Below, one piece after another: positions 1 to 8,387 of a DNA stretch of 64,000 nt (position 1 is the first letter of the stretch; every line of letters starts with the position of its first letter). The stretch is from NCBI RefSeq assembly GCF_003469185.1, contig NZ_QSIL01000005.1:124001-188000 (forward strand), given 5' to 3'. The notes beneath the pieces were generated by a model. It did not search any database, had not been told where the DNA came from, and saw only the letters and a program-made list of their open reading frames with translations. A program made the position numbers and the translations under genes. Source of the DNA: Collinsella sp. AM34-10. GTDB lineage: Bacteria > Actinomycetota > Coriobacteriia > Coriobacteriales > Coriobacteriaceae.

Positions 1-649
1 CTGCCAACCAGCCAATGCAACTGATTGCCACGCTCGCGCTCAAAAACGAATGAAAGCTTGCAAGCTCACGCGAGCAGTCCACGAACACATAGGTGGTCTC
101 ACCGTCTTGAACGTCAGTCGTATAGCGATAATTGCCAGAAAAACCCGAGACCCAACCCTTGGAATGCAACTTTGCGGCAATACTGGCGGCGCGCTTGGCA
201 CCCACCGCGGCAATGCGGGCCGTGTTGACATCGGCAACCTGTCCGGCGGCAATCGTCACCGTAAAGTAGCGCGTGTCAAAGGGAGCTTCCGCCGTCATGC
301 CTTCAAAACGCCCGTCGCGAACAGCCGCCCGGTTACCAGTAGCAACCTTGCCGGCAACCGCATCCTGGCCGGGATCGGCTTTAGGCTCGTTCCCCCAATC
401 GATACCGTCCTTGCCCGCCAGGATATAGTCCAGGCGAGCGTCGGCCATCTTGCAGACATGCGAATAATTGACGATGTTGATGCCGGCGATGATGAGCGTG
501 AGCACCACGGTCACGGCGCCCATGGCAACCAGGATGAACTTGCGACGCAGGCGGCGGCCCAATGCGTCAGCAGAATTTGCCCGCCCCGTACTACTCGAGG
601 CGGCGTGAAACCGCTCCGTCATGCGTTTACACCACGTGCGCACGCTCAC
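1..649 (-). CDS. Sensor histidine kinase, N-terminal part (runs off the left edge)
   Basis: This frame is open to the left edge of the window, so only the sensor part is visible and the kinase core (H box, ATP-binding domain) lies outside. A basic stretch (RRLRRKF) is followed by one strongly hydrophobic segment at about residues 38-58 and then a polar extracytoplasmic region of more than 130 residues, as in membrane sensor kinases. A GTG start at 649 overlaps the stop of the upstream response-regulator gene (GTGA) and has a GGAAGG-like ribosome site. An ATG at 622 is the alternative. The kinase identity is inferred from this topology and from the overlap with an OmpR-type regulator. The signal it senses cannot be read from the sequence. 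Confidence 0.75.
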   Translation of the reverse strand, partial: MSVRTWCKRMTERFHAASSSTGRANSADALGRRLRRKFILVAMGAVTVVLTLIIAGINIVNYSHVCKMADARLDYILAGKDGIDWGNEPKADPGQDAVAGKVATGNRAAVRDGRFEGMTAEAPFDTRYFTVTIAAGQVADVNTARIAAVGAKRAASIAAKLHSKGWVSGFSGNYRYTTDVQDGETTYVFVDCSRELASFHSFLSASVAISCIGWLA

Positions 650-1335
650 GCCTGCTCGCCTTCCTCGACAACCTCAAGCGAATATCCCTGGTTGCGCGAC
701 GCGCGGATGGCCACATTGGCACCCAGCGCCGCCAGCTTTTTGCGCAGGTACGAGATGTAGACCCACACCACGTTGGCGCCTTCGGGCGCGTCCTCACCCC
801 AAACCTCGAGCATCAGACGCTCGGTGGGCATACGCGTGCCAGCGTTGCGCATAAAGAGTTCCATAAGCTGAAACTCGCGATTGGCTAGGTGTTCCTCGCC
901 CAAGGGACCCACAAGCGTGCAAGCCGCCGTATCGAGGCGCACGTTGCCCACACTGAGCGTCGTGGCATCGATCGCAGTCGCGGCGCGCGTCATGGCGCGA
1001 ATGCGCGCGAGCAGCTCCTTGGCGGCAAACGGCTTGGTCAGATAGTCATTGGCGCCGGCGTCCAGGCCCTCAACCTTATCGGACACCTCGCTTTTGGCCG
1101 TGAGCATGATGATGGGCAGTCGCTTACCGGCGGCGCGTGTGCGCTTGAGCACCTCAATGCCATCCATGCCGGGCATCATGATGTCCAGGATTGCGGCGTC
1201 ATAGTCGTTGGCGAGCAGATATTCGAGCGCCGTCAGACCGTCGAGGGCGGCATCGACCTCGTAGTCGCTATGTTGAAGAATCGCGGTAAGGGCACGGGAG
1301 AGGCCGGGTTCGTCCTCGGCAAGCATCAGCTTCAT
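646..1335 (-). CDS. Two-component response regulator, OmpR/PhoB family
   Basis: A 229-residue DNA-binding response regulator. The receiver domain (about residues 1-115) shows the acidic pair near the N-terminus (E7, D8), the phospho-acceptor D51 in the string AILDIMMPGMDG, T79 and K101 (YLTKPF). The winged-helix effector domain follows (about 130-225), with the typical VWVYISYLRKKL recognition region. The length is normal for the family. It overlaps the sensor-kinase gene downstream, so the two are co-transcribed and translationally coupled. Its targets are unknown; no transporter or resistance gene lies next to it inside the window. Confidence 0.95.
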   Translation of the reverse strand: MKLMLAEDEPGLSRALTAILQHSDYEVDAALDGLTALEYLLANDYDAAILDIMMPGMDGIEVLKRTRAAGKRLPIIMLTAKSEVSDKVEGLDAGANDYLTKPFAAKELLARIRAMTRAATAIDATTLSVGNVRLDTAACTLVGPLGEEHLANREFQLMELFMRNAGTRMPTERLMLEVWGEDAPEGANVVWVYISYLRKKLAALGANVAIRASRNQGYSLEVVEEGEQA

Positions 1336-1563
1336 AGTTGTTCCTTTGGCGCACGGCTATACAGGTTTCGATACCGCCGATGATAGTGCACCGCCAGCCG
1401 TCTTAGCGCAGCCTTAGCTGCTCAACCTGCGCGTTTTCAAATACGCAGGATATAGCTTAACCAAACTTAAGGCTCAGATGCCGAGCGCTTGGACGCATGC
1501 CGGTCGCGAAAAGACAGCGACTCGTCCTTTCGCGACGTCCTAGTTATGCAAAGTGTTCGAGCG

Positions 1564-2142
1564 TTACGCCTCGTACGCGCCCTCAAGCCGAAGCAGCCAC
1601 TCCTTGCGATCGAGCCCGCCGGCATATCCGTTAAGCGAGCCGTCGGCGGCAACCACGCGATGGCACGGCACGATAATCGAAATGGGATTGCGAGCGACCG
1701 CAGCCCCCACCGCACGGGGAGATACAACAGGGTCCTCATTTCTCGGCACACGATGTCGAGCGGCAACACGCTGGGCGATCTCGCCATACGTAGCGACCTC
1801 GCCACGCGGGATAGAAAGCAGCTCAAACCAAACCTCGCGCTGAAACGCCGTACCAATCATATGCAACGGCGGCGTAAACCGAGGCTCCTGCCCCGCAAAA
1901 TACGCATTCAGCCAAGCCCAAGAACGCTCAAGCACCGAAGAAGCCGCGCCATTTGCCGGACTCACCGAAGACATCCCACCGGTACCAGAAACCGCATCGG
2001 CACCTACGACATACTCCGCATCCTCTTTGAGCAGCGTAGAGCCAAAGTGCTCCTGCCCTTCAAACCAAAGCCCCGTCAAACCGCGGCCATCAGCGGCAAG
2101 CAGGATTTCGCCCAAAGGCGAAGCAAATGTCGTCGTGACCAC
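1564..2142 (-). CDS. ogt: Methylated-DNA-protein-cysteine methyltransferase
   Basis: A suicide repair protein that transfers alkyl groups from O6-alkylguanine (and O4-alkylthymine) in DNA onto its own cysteine. At 192 residues it has the usual two parts. The N-terminal half starts with TTFASPLGEILLAADGRGL and the C-terminal DNA-binding domain carries the active-site motif IIVPCHRVV followed by GSLNGYAGGLDRKEWLL. The acceptor cysteine is therefore present. It stands alone on the minus strand, with spacers on both sides. Confidence 0.95.
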   Translation of the reverse strand: MVTTTFASPLGEILLAADGRGLTGLWFEGQEHFGSTLLKEDAEYVVGADAVSGTGGMSSVSPANGAASSVLERSWAWLNAYFAGQEPRFTPPLHMIGTAFQREVWFELLSIPRGEVATYGEIAQRVAARHRVPRNEDPVVSPRAVGAAVARNPISIIVPCHRVVAADGSLNGYAGGLDRKEWLLRLEGAYEA

Positions 2143-2308
2143 CAGCGGCTCCTTTCAAAACTCCGCAAACATAATACCGCGAACTGTGCAGACAACCTGT
2201 CAGATACACCTGGGCAGGCTCGTAATTGTTTAAGCGAGGCCGCTTTCCCCAATCAAGCGAAGAAGACGCAGGGCTTCGACGCCAGAGCGGTACCTCTATC
2301 AGCTGAGC

Positions 2309-2480
2309 TCTAATACTTTCCCGAGAAGTGAACGAGTAAAAACGAAGCCCCGGAGCATCCACATCTTTAGACCAGAAAACCGCAGGATTCGCGCTGCAAA
2401 ACCTCAGGAAATAGCGGTCAAAATATGCCAATGCTTCGGGGGTCCAAATAAGGTCGTTCACTTCTCGGGAAAGTATTAGA
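2309..2480. repeat. Palindromic element family D, copy 1 (26-bp inverted repeats, MITE-like)
   Basis: Two perfect 26-bp inverted repeats (2309-2334 and 2455-2480, core CTTTCCCGAGAAGTGAACG) enclose 120 bp. The interior contains AAAACCGCAGG, a string also found in the interiors of the elements at 53322-53440 and 57742-57841. No target duplication is visible. It may be a miniature inverted-repeat element or a long RNA hairpin. Confidence 0.6.
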
Positions 2481-2512
2481 CCCCGATTCACCCCAACCCC
2501 AAAGTCACCCCA

Positions 2513-2593
2513 GGCAGCAGGCGCAACGCGCCGCAGCTGCCGGCCGCGCTCCGCAGTCCCCCAAGGCGGCAGGCGCGAAGCGCCGAGGCCGCC
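2513..2593. repeat. Two tandem GC-rich hairpins
   Basis: Two similar hairpins stand in tandem: 2513-2541 (arms GGCAG/CTGCC and GGCGC/GCGCC) and 2565-2593 (arms GGCGGC/GCCGCC and GGCGC/GCGCC around GAA). They fill the spacer between the family D element and the family A element. No coding potential is credible here. Confidence 0.5.
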
Positions 2594-2694
2594 GCCGGGA
2601 CCAGGGCCCGCAACGGCCACGTGCCCTCACATCAGCCCAGCGGCCCCAACCAACAACGGCCCCATCGCAAGCCGCTTACAGCAGCGTCGCCGCA

Positions 2695-2823
2695 GGCGGG
2701 GCCGGGCTTAGTTTTCAGAACACTCCGCAGACCAGTGTGGCGCCTTGTCCGCAGCTCCGAAGGAGCAGGACAAGGCGCCACACATGGTCGAGGACGTTCT
2801 GAAAACTAAGCCCGGCCCCCGCC
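2695..2823. repeat. Structured palindromic element family A, copy 1
   Basis: A nearly continuous palindrome starts 14 bp after the asd stop codon. Read on the plus strand: outer arms (2695-2720 / 2797-2823), left loop ACTCCGCA (2721-2728) opposite right loop GAGGAC, a 4-bp helix GACC/GGTC, an A/AT bulge, the inner arm GTGTGGCGCC.. (2734-2750), an internal loop GCA/A, and the apical hairpin GCTCC-GAA-GGAGC. The same loops recur in three other copies with different helices. Confidence 0.8.
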
Positions 2824-2837
2824 GGACAGGTCAACCG

Positions 2838-3863
2838 CTACTCGCAGAGCAGCTTAGCGATCTGGACGGCGTTGGTTGCCGCGCCCTTACGGATTTGGTC
2901 GCCGCAGCACCAGAAGGTGATGCCACGCGCGGCCTCGGGGTTCGAGATATCGCGGCGCACACGACCGACCCAAATCAGGTCCTGGTCGGAGGTGTCCATC
3001 GGCATGGGGAAGCGCTCGTGCGCATCCTCGGCAGCCATATCGTCAACCAGCTTGACGCCGGGAGCGGCAGCCAGCGCAGCACGGGCCTCGTCAACCGTAA
3101 TGTCGCGCTCAAACTCAAGCGTAATGCTCTCGGAGTGCGAGCGCAGCACAGGCACGCGCACGCAGGTGCAGTTCACGCGCAGCTCGGGCAGGTGCATGAT
3201 CTTGCGGCCCTCGTTCTGCAGCTTCATCTCCTCGGAGGTAAAGCCCTCCTCCTTGACGCCGCCAATCTGCGGAATCAGGTTGCTCGCGAGCTGGGCGGCA
3301 AATGCGCGCGGCTCGGGAATCTCCTCGCCACGGCCCAGGGCGACCAGCTGAGCCTCGAGCTCGGCCATACCGGGAGCGCCGGCGCCCGAAGCCGCCTGAT
3401 ACGTCGAAACAATCATGCGCTTCACGCCGGCGAGCTGATGCAGCGGCCACGTGGGAACCAGGCCGATGATGGTCGCGCAGTTGGGATTGGCGATAAGGCC
3501 GTGATGCCACTTGATATCGTCGGCATTGATCTCGGGCACGACCAGCGGTACCTCGGGATCCATGCGGAAGGCATGGCTGTTGTCGACCACGACGGCGCCG
3601 CGCTTGACGGCCTCAGGCAGTAGCTCCTTCGCGATATCGTCACCGGCGGCTCCGAGCACAATATCACAGCCCTCAAAGGCCTCGGGGCAAGCCTCTTCGA
3701 TCACGATCTGCTCACCGCGGAACTCAACGGTCTTACCCGCGGAGCGTGCACTTGCCAACAGCTTGAGCTTGCCGACCGGGAACTCCTGCTCGTTTAGGCA
3801 CTCGAGCATCTGGGTGCCCACGGCTCCCGTCGCGCCCAAAATAGCAACCGTGTACTGTTTCAT
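2838..3863 (-). CDS. asd: Aspartate-semialdehyde dehydrogenase
   Basis: Reduces aspartyl phosphate to aspartate semialdehyde with NADPH, the branch point to lysine, threonine and methionine. The protein begins KQYTVAILGATGAVG, a Rossmann nucleotide-binding loop, and carries the catalytic cysteine in IANPNCATIIG. A GAGAPGMAELEAQ region and a C-terminal dimerisation part follow. I start it at the ATG at 3863 because GGGGGAAG lies just upstream and the glycine-rich loop then sits at the N-terminus. A longer open frame to 3950 adds unrelated residues. It gives 341 residues, which is usual. lysC lies upstream on the same strand with a probable terminator between, so the two may be transcribed separately. 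Confidence 0.96.
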   Translation of the reverse strand: MKQYTVAILGATGAVGTQMLECLNEQEFPVGKLKLLASARSAGKTVEFRGEQIVIEEACPEAFEGCDIVLGAAGDDIAKELLPEAVKRGAVVVDNSHAFRMDPEVPLVVPEINADDIKWHHGLIANPNCATIIGLVPTWPLHQLAGVKRMIVSTYQAASGAGAPGMAELEAQLVALGRGEEIPEPRAFAAQLASNLIPQIGGVKEEGFTSEEMKLQNEGRKIMHLPELRVNCTCVRVPVLRSHSESITLEFERDITVDEARAALAAAPGVKLVDDMAAEDAHERFPMPMDTSDQDLIWVGRVRRDISNPEAARGITFWCCGDQIRKGAATNAVQIAKLLCE

Positions 3864-3937
3864 GCTTCCCCCTTTAAAGGTTTTGGCTTTTGCCCGCACG
3901 CCGAGCAGGCTGATTATTGTTGTCAGTGTATACAAGA

Positions 3938-3964
3938 ACGGGGCGGACACGAAACCCGCCCCGT
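3938..3964 (-). terminator. Probable intrinsic terminator downstream of lysC
   Basis: Inverted repeat ACGGGGCGG / CCGCCCCGT with an 8-9 base loop. On the minus strand it is followed by the T-rich TCTTGTATAC. It lies between lysC and asd, 74 bp after the lysC stop. A second hairpin (AGATTTTTG/CCAAAAATCT, about 4006-4034) lies closer to the stop. Confidence 0.6.
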
Positions 3965-4037
3965 CGAAACGAAACCGAAACGAAACGCCCCGCCGTAGAT
4001 TTTTGAGGCGAGTCCCAAAAATCTAGCGAGATAGTAG

Positions 4038-5426
4038 CTACTTGTGGAGCGCAGCCAGGGCGGGATCGACCGGCGCGGAAGCCTCCAGGTCGGAGACCTT
4101 CACAATGCCGTTCTCGTCGGAGAAGGCACGGTAAATGGTCCGAATCGCCAGGTCGAAGTCCTTCTCCTCGACACCGATAATGATGTTGATCTCGTCGCAG
4201 CTCTGCGAAATCATACGCACGCTCACGCCGGCCTGGCCAAGCATACCAAACAGATGGCCCGAGATACCTGCGCGGCCGCGCAGGTTACGGCCGACGGTAG
4301 CGATGAGCGCCAGGCCCTCGACAACCTCGATCTCGAGCGGCTCGACCTCCTGCTGAATGTCGCTCACAAGCGAGTACAGCGAATCGTGAACGTCCTGCTC
4401 CTGCACCACGGCGCCAAAGCGGTCGACACCGGTGGGCATGTGCTCAACGGAAACGTCATAGCGCTCGAAGACCGAAAGCGCGCGGCGCATAAAGCCGACA
4501 CGGGGCTTGGTGCGGTCGCGGGCCACATTGATGGCGACAAAGCCGCGTTTGCCGGTCACGCCGGTAATGATGGGCTCCGCCTCGCCCTCGTCAGCCGTCT
4601 CGCTAATGATGGTGCCGGGGTCCTGCGGCGCATTGGTGTTCTTGATGACCAGCGGAATGCCTGCCTCGCGCACGGGGAACACGGCCTCCTCGTGCAGGAC
4701 GCTTGCGCCCATGTACGAAAGCTCGCGCAGCTCCTCGTAGGTAACGCGCGCAATGGGCTGAGCCTCGGGAACAATACGCGGATCGGCAGAATAGAAGCCC
4801 GAAACGTCGGTCCAGTTCTCGTACAGATCGGCGCCAAGGCACTTGGCCAGAATCGAGCCCGAAATATCGCCACCGCCTCGATCGAGCAGCTTGATCTGGC
4901 CCTCACGCGTCGCGCCGTAGAAACCGGGCATAACAAAGCCACCCTGCTGGCCGTACTCCTGCACCAGCTCGGAGGTGCGGTTCATGCTGAGCGTACCATC
5001 GTGATGGAACGCCACAACCGTCGCGGCGTCCAGGAACGGCAGGCCCAGATACTCGGACATCAGGCGAGCGGTGAAGTACTCGCCGCGGCTCACAAGCTCC
5101 TCGGTGGAGTAGCCGCCCGAGCGGGCGCGCTCGGCAAAGGCTGCGAACTCCTCGCGGATGGGATAGGTGAGCTCCAGCTCGTCAGCGATATCAAAATAGC
5201 GCTGACCGATGTCCTCGAGCAGCTCCTCGCACGACACGTGATACTTAACGTGCGCGTTAACCAGGTAGAGCAGGTCGGTCACCTTGGTGTCGCCCTTAAA
5301 GCGGCGACCGCAGGCGGAAACCACCACAAAACGGCGGGCAGGGTCGGCATCGACGATGGCCTTGATCTTCTTGAAGTGTTCGGCGTCGGCGACCGACGAG
5401 CCGCCAAACTTGGCAATTTTTATCAT
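4038..5426 (-). CDS. lysC: Aspartate kinase
   Basis: Phosphorylates aspartate, the first step of the lysine/threonine/methionine pathway. The 462-residue chain opens with KIAKFGGSSVAD (nucleotide-binding KFGGSS). The kinase domain continues through SRGEYFTARL and LLDRGGGDISGS, with substrate-binding residues around TDVSGFYSADPR. From about residue 300 there are two ACT-like regulatory regions (for example FERYDVSVEHMPTGVDRFG and MLGQAGVSVRMISQS), so end-product feedback is expected. It has no homoserine dehydrogenase domain. It is divergent from thrC, with 103 bp between the two start codons, so a shared control region is likely. Confidence 0.95.
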   Translation of the reverse strand: MIKIAKFGGSSVADAEHFKKIKAIVDADPARRFVVVSACGRRFKGDTKVTDLLYLVNAHVKYHVSCEELLEDIGQRYFDIADELELTYPIREEFAAFAERARSGGYSTEELVSRGEYFTARLMSEYLGLPFLDAATVVAFHHDGTLSMNRTSELVQEYGQQGGFVMPGFYGATREGQIKLLDRGGGDISGSILAKCLGADLYENWTDVSGFYSADPRIVPEAQPIARVTYEELRELSYMGASVLHEEAVFPVREAGIPLVIKNTNAPQDPGTIISETADEGEAEPIITGVTGKRGFVAINVARDRTKPRVGFMRRALSVFERYDVSVEHMPTGVDRFGAVVQEQDVHDSLYSLVSDIQQEVEPLEIEVVEGLALIATVGRNLRGRAGISGHLFGMLGQAGVSVRMISQSCDEINIIIGVEEKDFDLAIRTIYRAFSDENGIVKVSDLEASAPVDPALAALHK

Positions 5427-5529
5427 GGCGTGGAGGTTACCTTTCTAAAAGCCTCTGCAAACCTGTTTTGCGCGCTCTGATACCATGGTTTCACCGATTG
5501 GGACCAAGGTATCCGAGGAGCACTGTTAT

Positions 5530-7047
5530 ATGGGAACTTATCATAGTACACGAGGACGCACTTTATCATGCTCAAGTAAGGTGGCAATCCGTACCGGCAT
5601 CGCTCCCGACGGGGGTTTGTTTGTCTCGGACGAGCTTGGCACCCAGCAGGTCGATATCAGCTCGCTTGCTGATAAATCGTACTTTGAAATCGCTCAAAAT
5701 GTGTTGGGAATGTTACTGAACGATTACACGGACGAAGAAATTTCGGCGTGTGTCGACGAGGCATACCGCGGCACGTTCGCGAGTGAAGAGGTCACGCCTC
5801 TCGTCAAGCTCGACGCAGCACCGGGCACCGACGCCCCTCAGACCTATGTGATGGAGCTCTTTGGCGGCCCCACGAGCGCCTTCAAGGACGTCGCCCTGCA
5901 GATGCTCCCCCGCCTCATGGCCCGCACCTCTGCCAAGGACGGCGGCGCCGAGCGCATCATGATCGTCACCGCCACGTCGGGCGACACGGGCAAGGCAGCA
6001 CTCGCCGGCTTTGCCGACGCCCCGGGCACGGGCATCACCGTCTTTTATCCCGAGGGCAAAGTCAGCCGCGTACAGAATCTGCAGATGTCCACTCAGGAGG
6101 GCGATAACGTCGCCGTCTGCGGCATCCGCGGCAACTTTGACGACGCCCAGAGCGCCGTCAAGCGCATCTTTGCCGATAAGGAGCTTGCCGAGCGTCTGGA
6201 GGCCGCAGGCACGGTGCTTTCGAGCGCCAACTCCATCAACGTCGGCCGTCTGGTACCGCAGGTCGTCTACTACTTTGCCGCCTATGCGCAGCTGTTGCGC
6301 GCCGGCGCCATCGAGGCCGGCGACGCCGTGGAGTTCTGCGTACCGACCGGCAACTTTGGCGATATCCTGGCCGGTTACTATGCCAAGCGCATGGGTCTGC
6401 CCGTCGCCAAGCTCATCGTCGCGAGCGACAAGAACAACGTGCTGGCTGACTTCCTGAGCACCGGCGTCTACGACCGCAACCGCCCGTTCTTCACGACCAT
6501 CTCGCCTTCGATGGACATCCTCATCAGCTCTAACCTGGAGCGCATGCTCTACTTCCTGTCCGATGGCGACTGTGAGCTCGTTGCCGGCCTTATGGAGCAG
6601 CTGGCGCGGACTGGTCGCTACGAAGTTCCCGCCGACCTGCTGGCAAAGATTCAGAGCGTCTTTGGCTGCGGTTGGGCCAGCGAGGACGAGGTACGCACTG
6701 CCATCAAGAGCTGCTGGGACGCGAACGGCTACGTGATCGACCCGCACACCGCCTGCGGCTATCACGTCTTTGAGCAGGTCGCTCCCGCCGAGGGCGCCAA
6801 GGCCCGCGTGCTGCTTTCGACCGCCAGCCCCTACAAGTTCCCGCGCGCCTGCTGCGACGCCCTGGGCCTCGACGTTCCCGAGGACGACTTTGAGGCCATG
6901 CGCGTGCTCGAGCAGGCAACCAACACGGTTGCCCCGGTCCAGCTCGCCGAGCTCGAGTCCAAGCCCGTCCGCTTCGAAGACGTCTGCGACGTAGCCGACA
7001 TGGCCAACTACGTAGAGCAGGCTGCAAAAAAGATGGCTACCAACTAA
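5530..7047 (+). CDS. thrC: Threonine synthase
   Basis: A PLP enzyme that converts O-phosphohomoserine to threonine. The PLP lysine is in GGPTSAFKDVALQ, and the phosphate-binding stretch TATSGDTGKAAL follows. The start is placed at the ATG at 5530, which has GAGGAG nine bases upstream and yields the usual N-terminus (YHSTRGRTL). The in-frame ATG at 5485 has no good ribosome site. It gives 505 residues, normal for the longer bacterial/fungal type of ThrC. thrB follows on the same strand after a terminator-like hairpin and a family B palindrome. Confidence 0.96.
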   Translation: MGTYHSTRGRTLSCSSKVAIRTGIAPDGGLFVSDELGTQQVDISSLADKSYFEIAQNVLGMLLNDYTDEEISACVDEAYRGTFASEEVTPLVKLDAAPGTDAPQTYVMELFGGPTSAFKDVALQMLPRLMARTSAKDGGAERIMIVTATSGDTGKAALAGFADAPGTGITVFYPEGKVSRVQNLQMSTQEGDNVAVCGIRGNFDDAQSAVKRIFADKELAERLEAAGTVLSSANSINVGRLVPQVVYYFAAYAQLLRAGAIEAGDAVEFCVPTGNFGDILAGYYAKRMGLPVAKLIVASDKNNVLADFLSTGVYDRNRPFFTTISPSMDILISSNLERMLYFLSDGDCELVAGLMEQLARTGRYEVPADLLAKIQSVFGCGWASEDEVRTAIKSCWDANGYVIDPHTACGYHVFEQVAPAEGAKARVLLSTASPYKFPRACCDALGLDVPEDDFEAMRVLEQATNTVAPVQLAELESKPVRFEDVCDVADMANYVEQAAKKMATN

Positions 7048-7058
7048 ACCCTTACTAG

Positions 7059-7088
7059 GCGCCGGCGAAAGCCGGCGCACCTTCTTTT
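7059..7088 (+). terminator. Probable intrinsic terminator after thrC
   Basis: Perfect 8-bp GC stem GCGCCGGC / GCCGGCGC with a GAAA loop, followed by ACCTTCTTTT. It begins 12 bp after the thrC stop. Confidence 0.7.
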
Positions 7089-7126
7089 ATCAGATACTCA
7101 CCGGGATAATGACGAGCTGACATGCG

Positions 7127-7232
7127 GGTCTGCCTGTTTAGTTCGTCGCGAGTTCCGCACGAGCCGGAAAGCACTTAATGTGCTTTCCGAGCGAGCCAGG
7201 ACTGCCCGAGCAGCGAACTAAACAGGCAGACC
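7127..7232. repeat. Palindromic element family B, copy 1
   Basis: Outer arms GGTCTGCCTGTTTAGTTCG (from 7127) and GCGAACTAAACAGGCAGACC (7213-7232). The inner hairpin is GGAAAGCAC-TTAAT-GTGCTTTCC, followed on the right by GAGCGAGC and then CGAGCAGCG. It ends 15 bp before the thrB start codon, so its right arm lies next to the thrB ribosome site. Related elements lie at 43024-43117 and 44614-44696. Confidence 0.6.
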
Positions 7233-7247
7233 GCCCAGGAGATTCCC

Positions 7248-8129
7248 ATGATCAAAATCACCGTCCCCGCCACCAGCGCGAACCTAGGCATTGGCTACGA
7301 CACCCTCGGCATGGCCGTCAGCCTCTACTCGCACTTCACCTTCGAGCGCGCCGACAAGCTCACCATCACGGGCTGCCCCGAGGAATTCCAAAACGAGAAC
7401 AACCTGGTCTACGTTAGCTTTGTCGATGCACTGGCCGCATGGGGCGAGCCGGCCTTCCCCGTCGCCATCGACATTCAGACTGACGTTCCCGTCGCCCGCG
7501 GCCTGGGCTCCAGCTCCACCTGTGTCGTCGCCGGCATTATGGCCGCCGCCGCGCTGACAGGCCACACCGTCGACCGTGCCGAGCTCGTCCGCATTGCCAC
7601 CGAGGTCGAGGGCCATCCCGATAACGTCGCCCCCGCTATCCTGGGCGGCGCCGTCTGCTCCTTTACGCCGACCGATTCGCTCCCCCAGTGCCTGCGCTAC
7701 GAGGTGAGCGATCGCCTGCGTTTTATTACCGTGATTCCTCCCTACGAGGTGCATACGAGCGAGGCGCGCAAGGTCGTGCCGCAGGAGGTTCCGCTCTCCA
7801 CCGCCGTATGGCAGATGGGCCGCATCGCCGGCATGACGCGCGGTCTTGAGTCCGGCAACCTCGACCTGATTGCCGCCGCCAATGACGACCGCATCCAGGA
7901 ACCCTATCGTCGCCGTCTGATTCCCGACTACAACGCCGTGCGCGACACCTGCCTTAACGGCGGCGCCAAGACCATCTGGATCAGCGGATCGGGCTCGACC
8001 CTTATGGCTGTGACCGACGACACCATCGTGGCAAAGTTCCTGCAGGTCAAGCTGCGCGAGCAGTTCCCTAAGTGTGATACGCATATTCTGACGTGCGACA
8101 CGGAAGGCGCTCAAATCGAGTACCTGTAG
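7248..8129 (+). CDS. thrB: Homoserine kinase
   Basis: A GHMP-family kinase that phosphorylates homoserine to O-phosphohomoserine, the substrate of ThrC encoded just upstream. The N-terminal KITVPATSANLGIGYDTLG and the ATP-binding PVARGLGSSSTCVVAG motif are both present, along with EVEGHPDNVAPAILGG and a C-terminal ISGSGSTLMAV loop. At 293 residues the length is standard. The ATG is preceded by AGGAG. Its stop codon lies inside the outer arm of the family A palindrome that follows. Confidence 0.96.
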   Translation: MIKITVPATSANLGIGYDTLGMAVSLYSHFTFERADKLTITGCPEEFQNENNLVYVSFVDALAAWGEPAFPVAIDIQTDVPVARGLGSSSTCVVAGIMAAAALTGHTVDRAELVRIATEVEGHPDNVAPAILGGAVCSFTPTDSLPQCLRYEVSDRLRFITVIPPYEVHTSEARKVVPQEVPLSTAVWQMGRIAGMTRGLESGNLDLIAAANDDRIQEPYRRRLIPDYNAVRDTCLNGGAKTIWISGSGSTLMAVTDDTIVAKFLQVKLREQFPKCDTHILTCDTEGAQIEYL

Positions 8130-8308
8130 ACATCGCCGATCGGTCTGTCCGGGCCACCCAGGGGCATCCCCTTAAAAACGTCCTCGCACTTGAGGCCCGC
8201 TTATCCTGCTCCTTCGGAGCTGCGGATAAGCGGGCCTCGTGCTGCGGAATATTTTTAAGGGGATGCCCCTGGGTGGCCCTATGGCAACGTGGCGAGCGAT
8301 GTCTACAG
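8124..8308. repeat. Structured palindromic element family A, copy 2
   Basis: Outermost arms CTGTAGACATCG (8124-8135, which includes the thrB stop codon) and CGATGTCTACAG (8297-8308). The next arms are at 8151-8172 and 8258-8279 (GGGCCACCCAGGGGC.. / ..GCCCCTGGGTGGCCC). Read on the minus strand the core has the family loops ATTCCGCA and GAGGAC, a 4-bp helix GCAC/GTGC, an AA bulge, the GCA/A loop and the apical GCTCC-GAA-GGAGC. It lies between the convergent genes thrB and engB. Confidence 0.8.
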
Positions 8309-8387
8309 GGACCCACGCTTTGAAGGGGCGCCGGGCTGATAATTTGGCTCTTTATTGGGGAGGGCTCTTGCTAGGCTGGGGCACTTA

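Noticed and set aside
1489..2313. Plus-strand open frame opposite ogt
   Set aside because: It is antisense to a clear methyltransferase gene, lacks a ribosome site and has an Arg-rich low-complexity translation.
2283..2318. tRNA-like string (minus strand GAGCTCAGCTGATAGAGG)
   Set aside because: It resembles a D-arm, but no matching acceptor stem, anticodon arm or T-arm with GTTCGA can be built around it.
2090..2620. Open frame on the minus strand across the family D element and ogt promoter region
   Set aside because: It overlaps the start of ogt, runs through a perfect inverted repeat and GC hairpins, and has no ribosome site or recognisable domain.
2838..3950. Extended asd start at 3950
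   Set aside because: The added 29 residues precede the Rossmann loop without homology, and the internal ATG at 3863 has GGGGGAAG upstream.
4044..5480. Long open frame antisense to lysC (478 codons), with similar ones antisense to pflB (21413-23371) and to the second ABC half (28720-30714)
   Set aside because: They are mirror frames produced by the strong third-position GC bias of real genes. The opposite strand has clear protein families, and these frames have low-complexity Ala/Gly/His/Val-rich translations without recognisable domains.
5485..5529. Upstream extension of thrC from ATG 5485
   Set aside because: The ATG at 5530 has the ribosome site and gives the family's usual N-terminus; the extension would lie in the divergent promoter.
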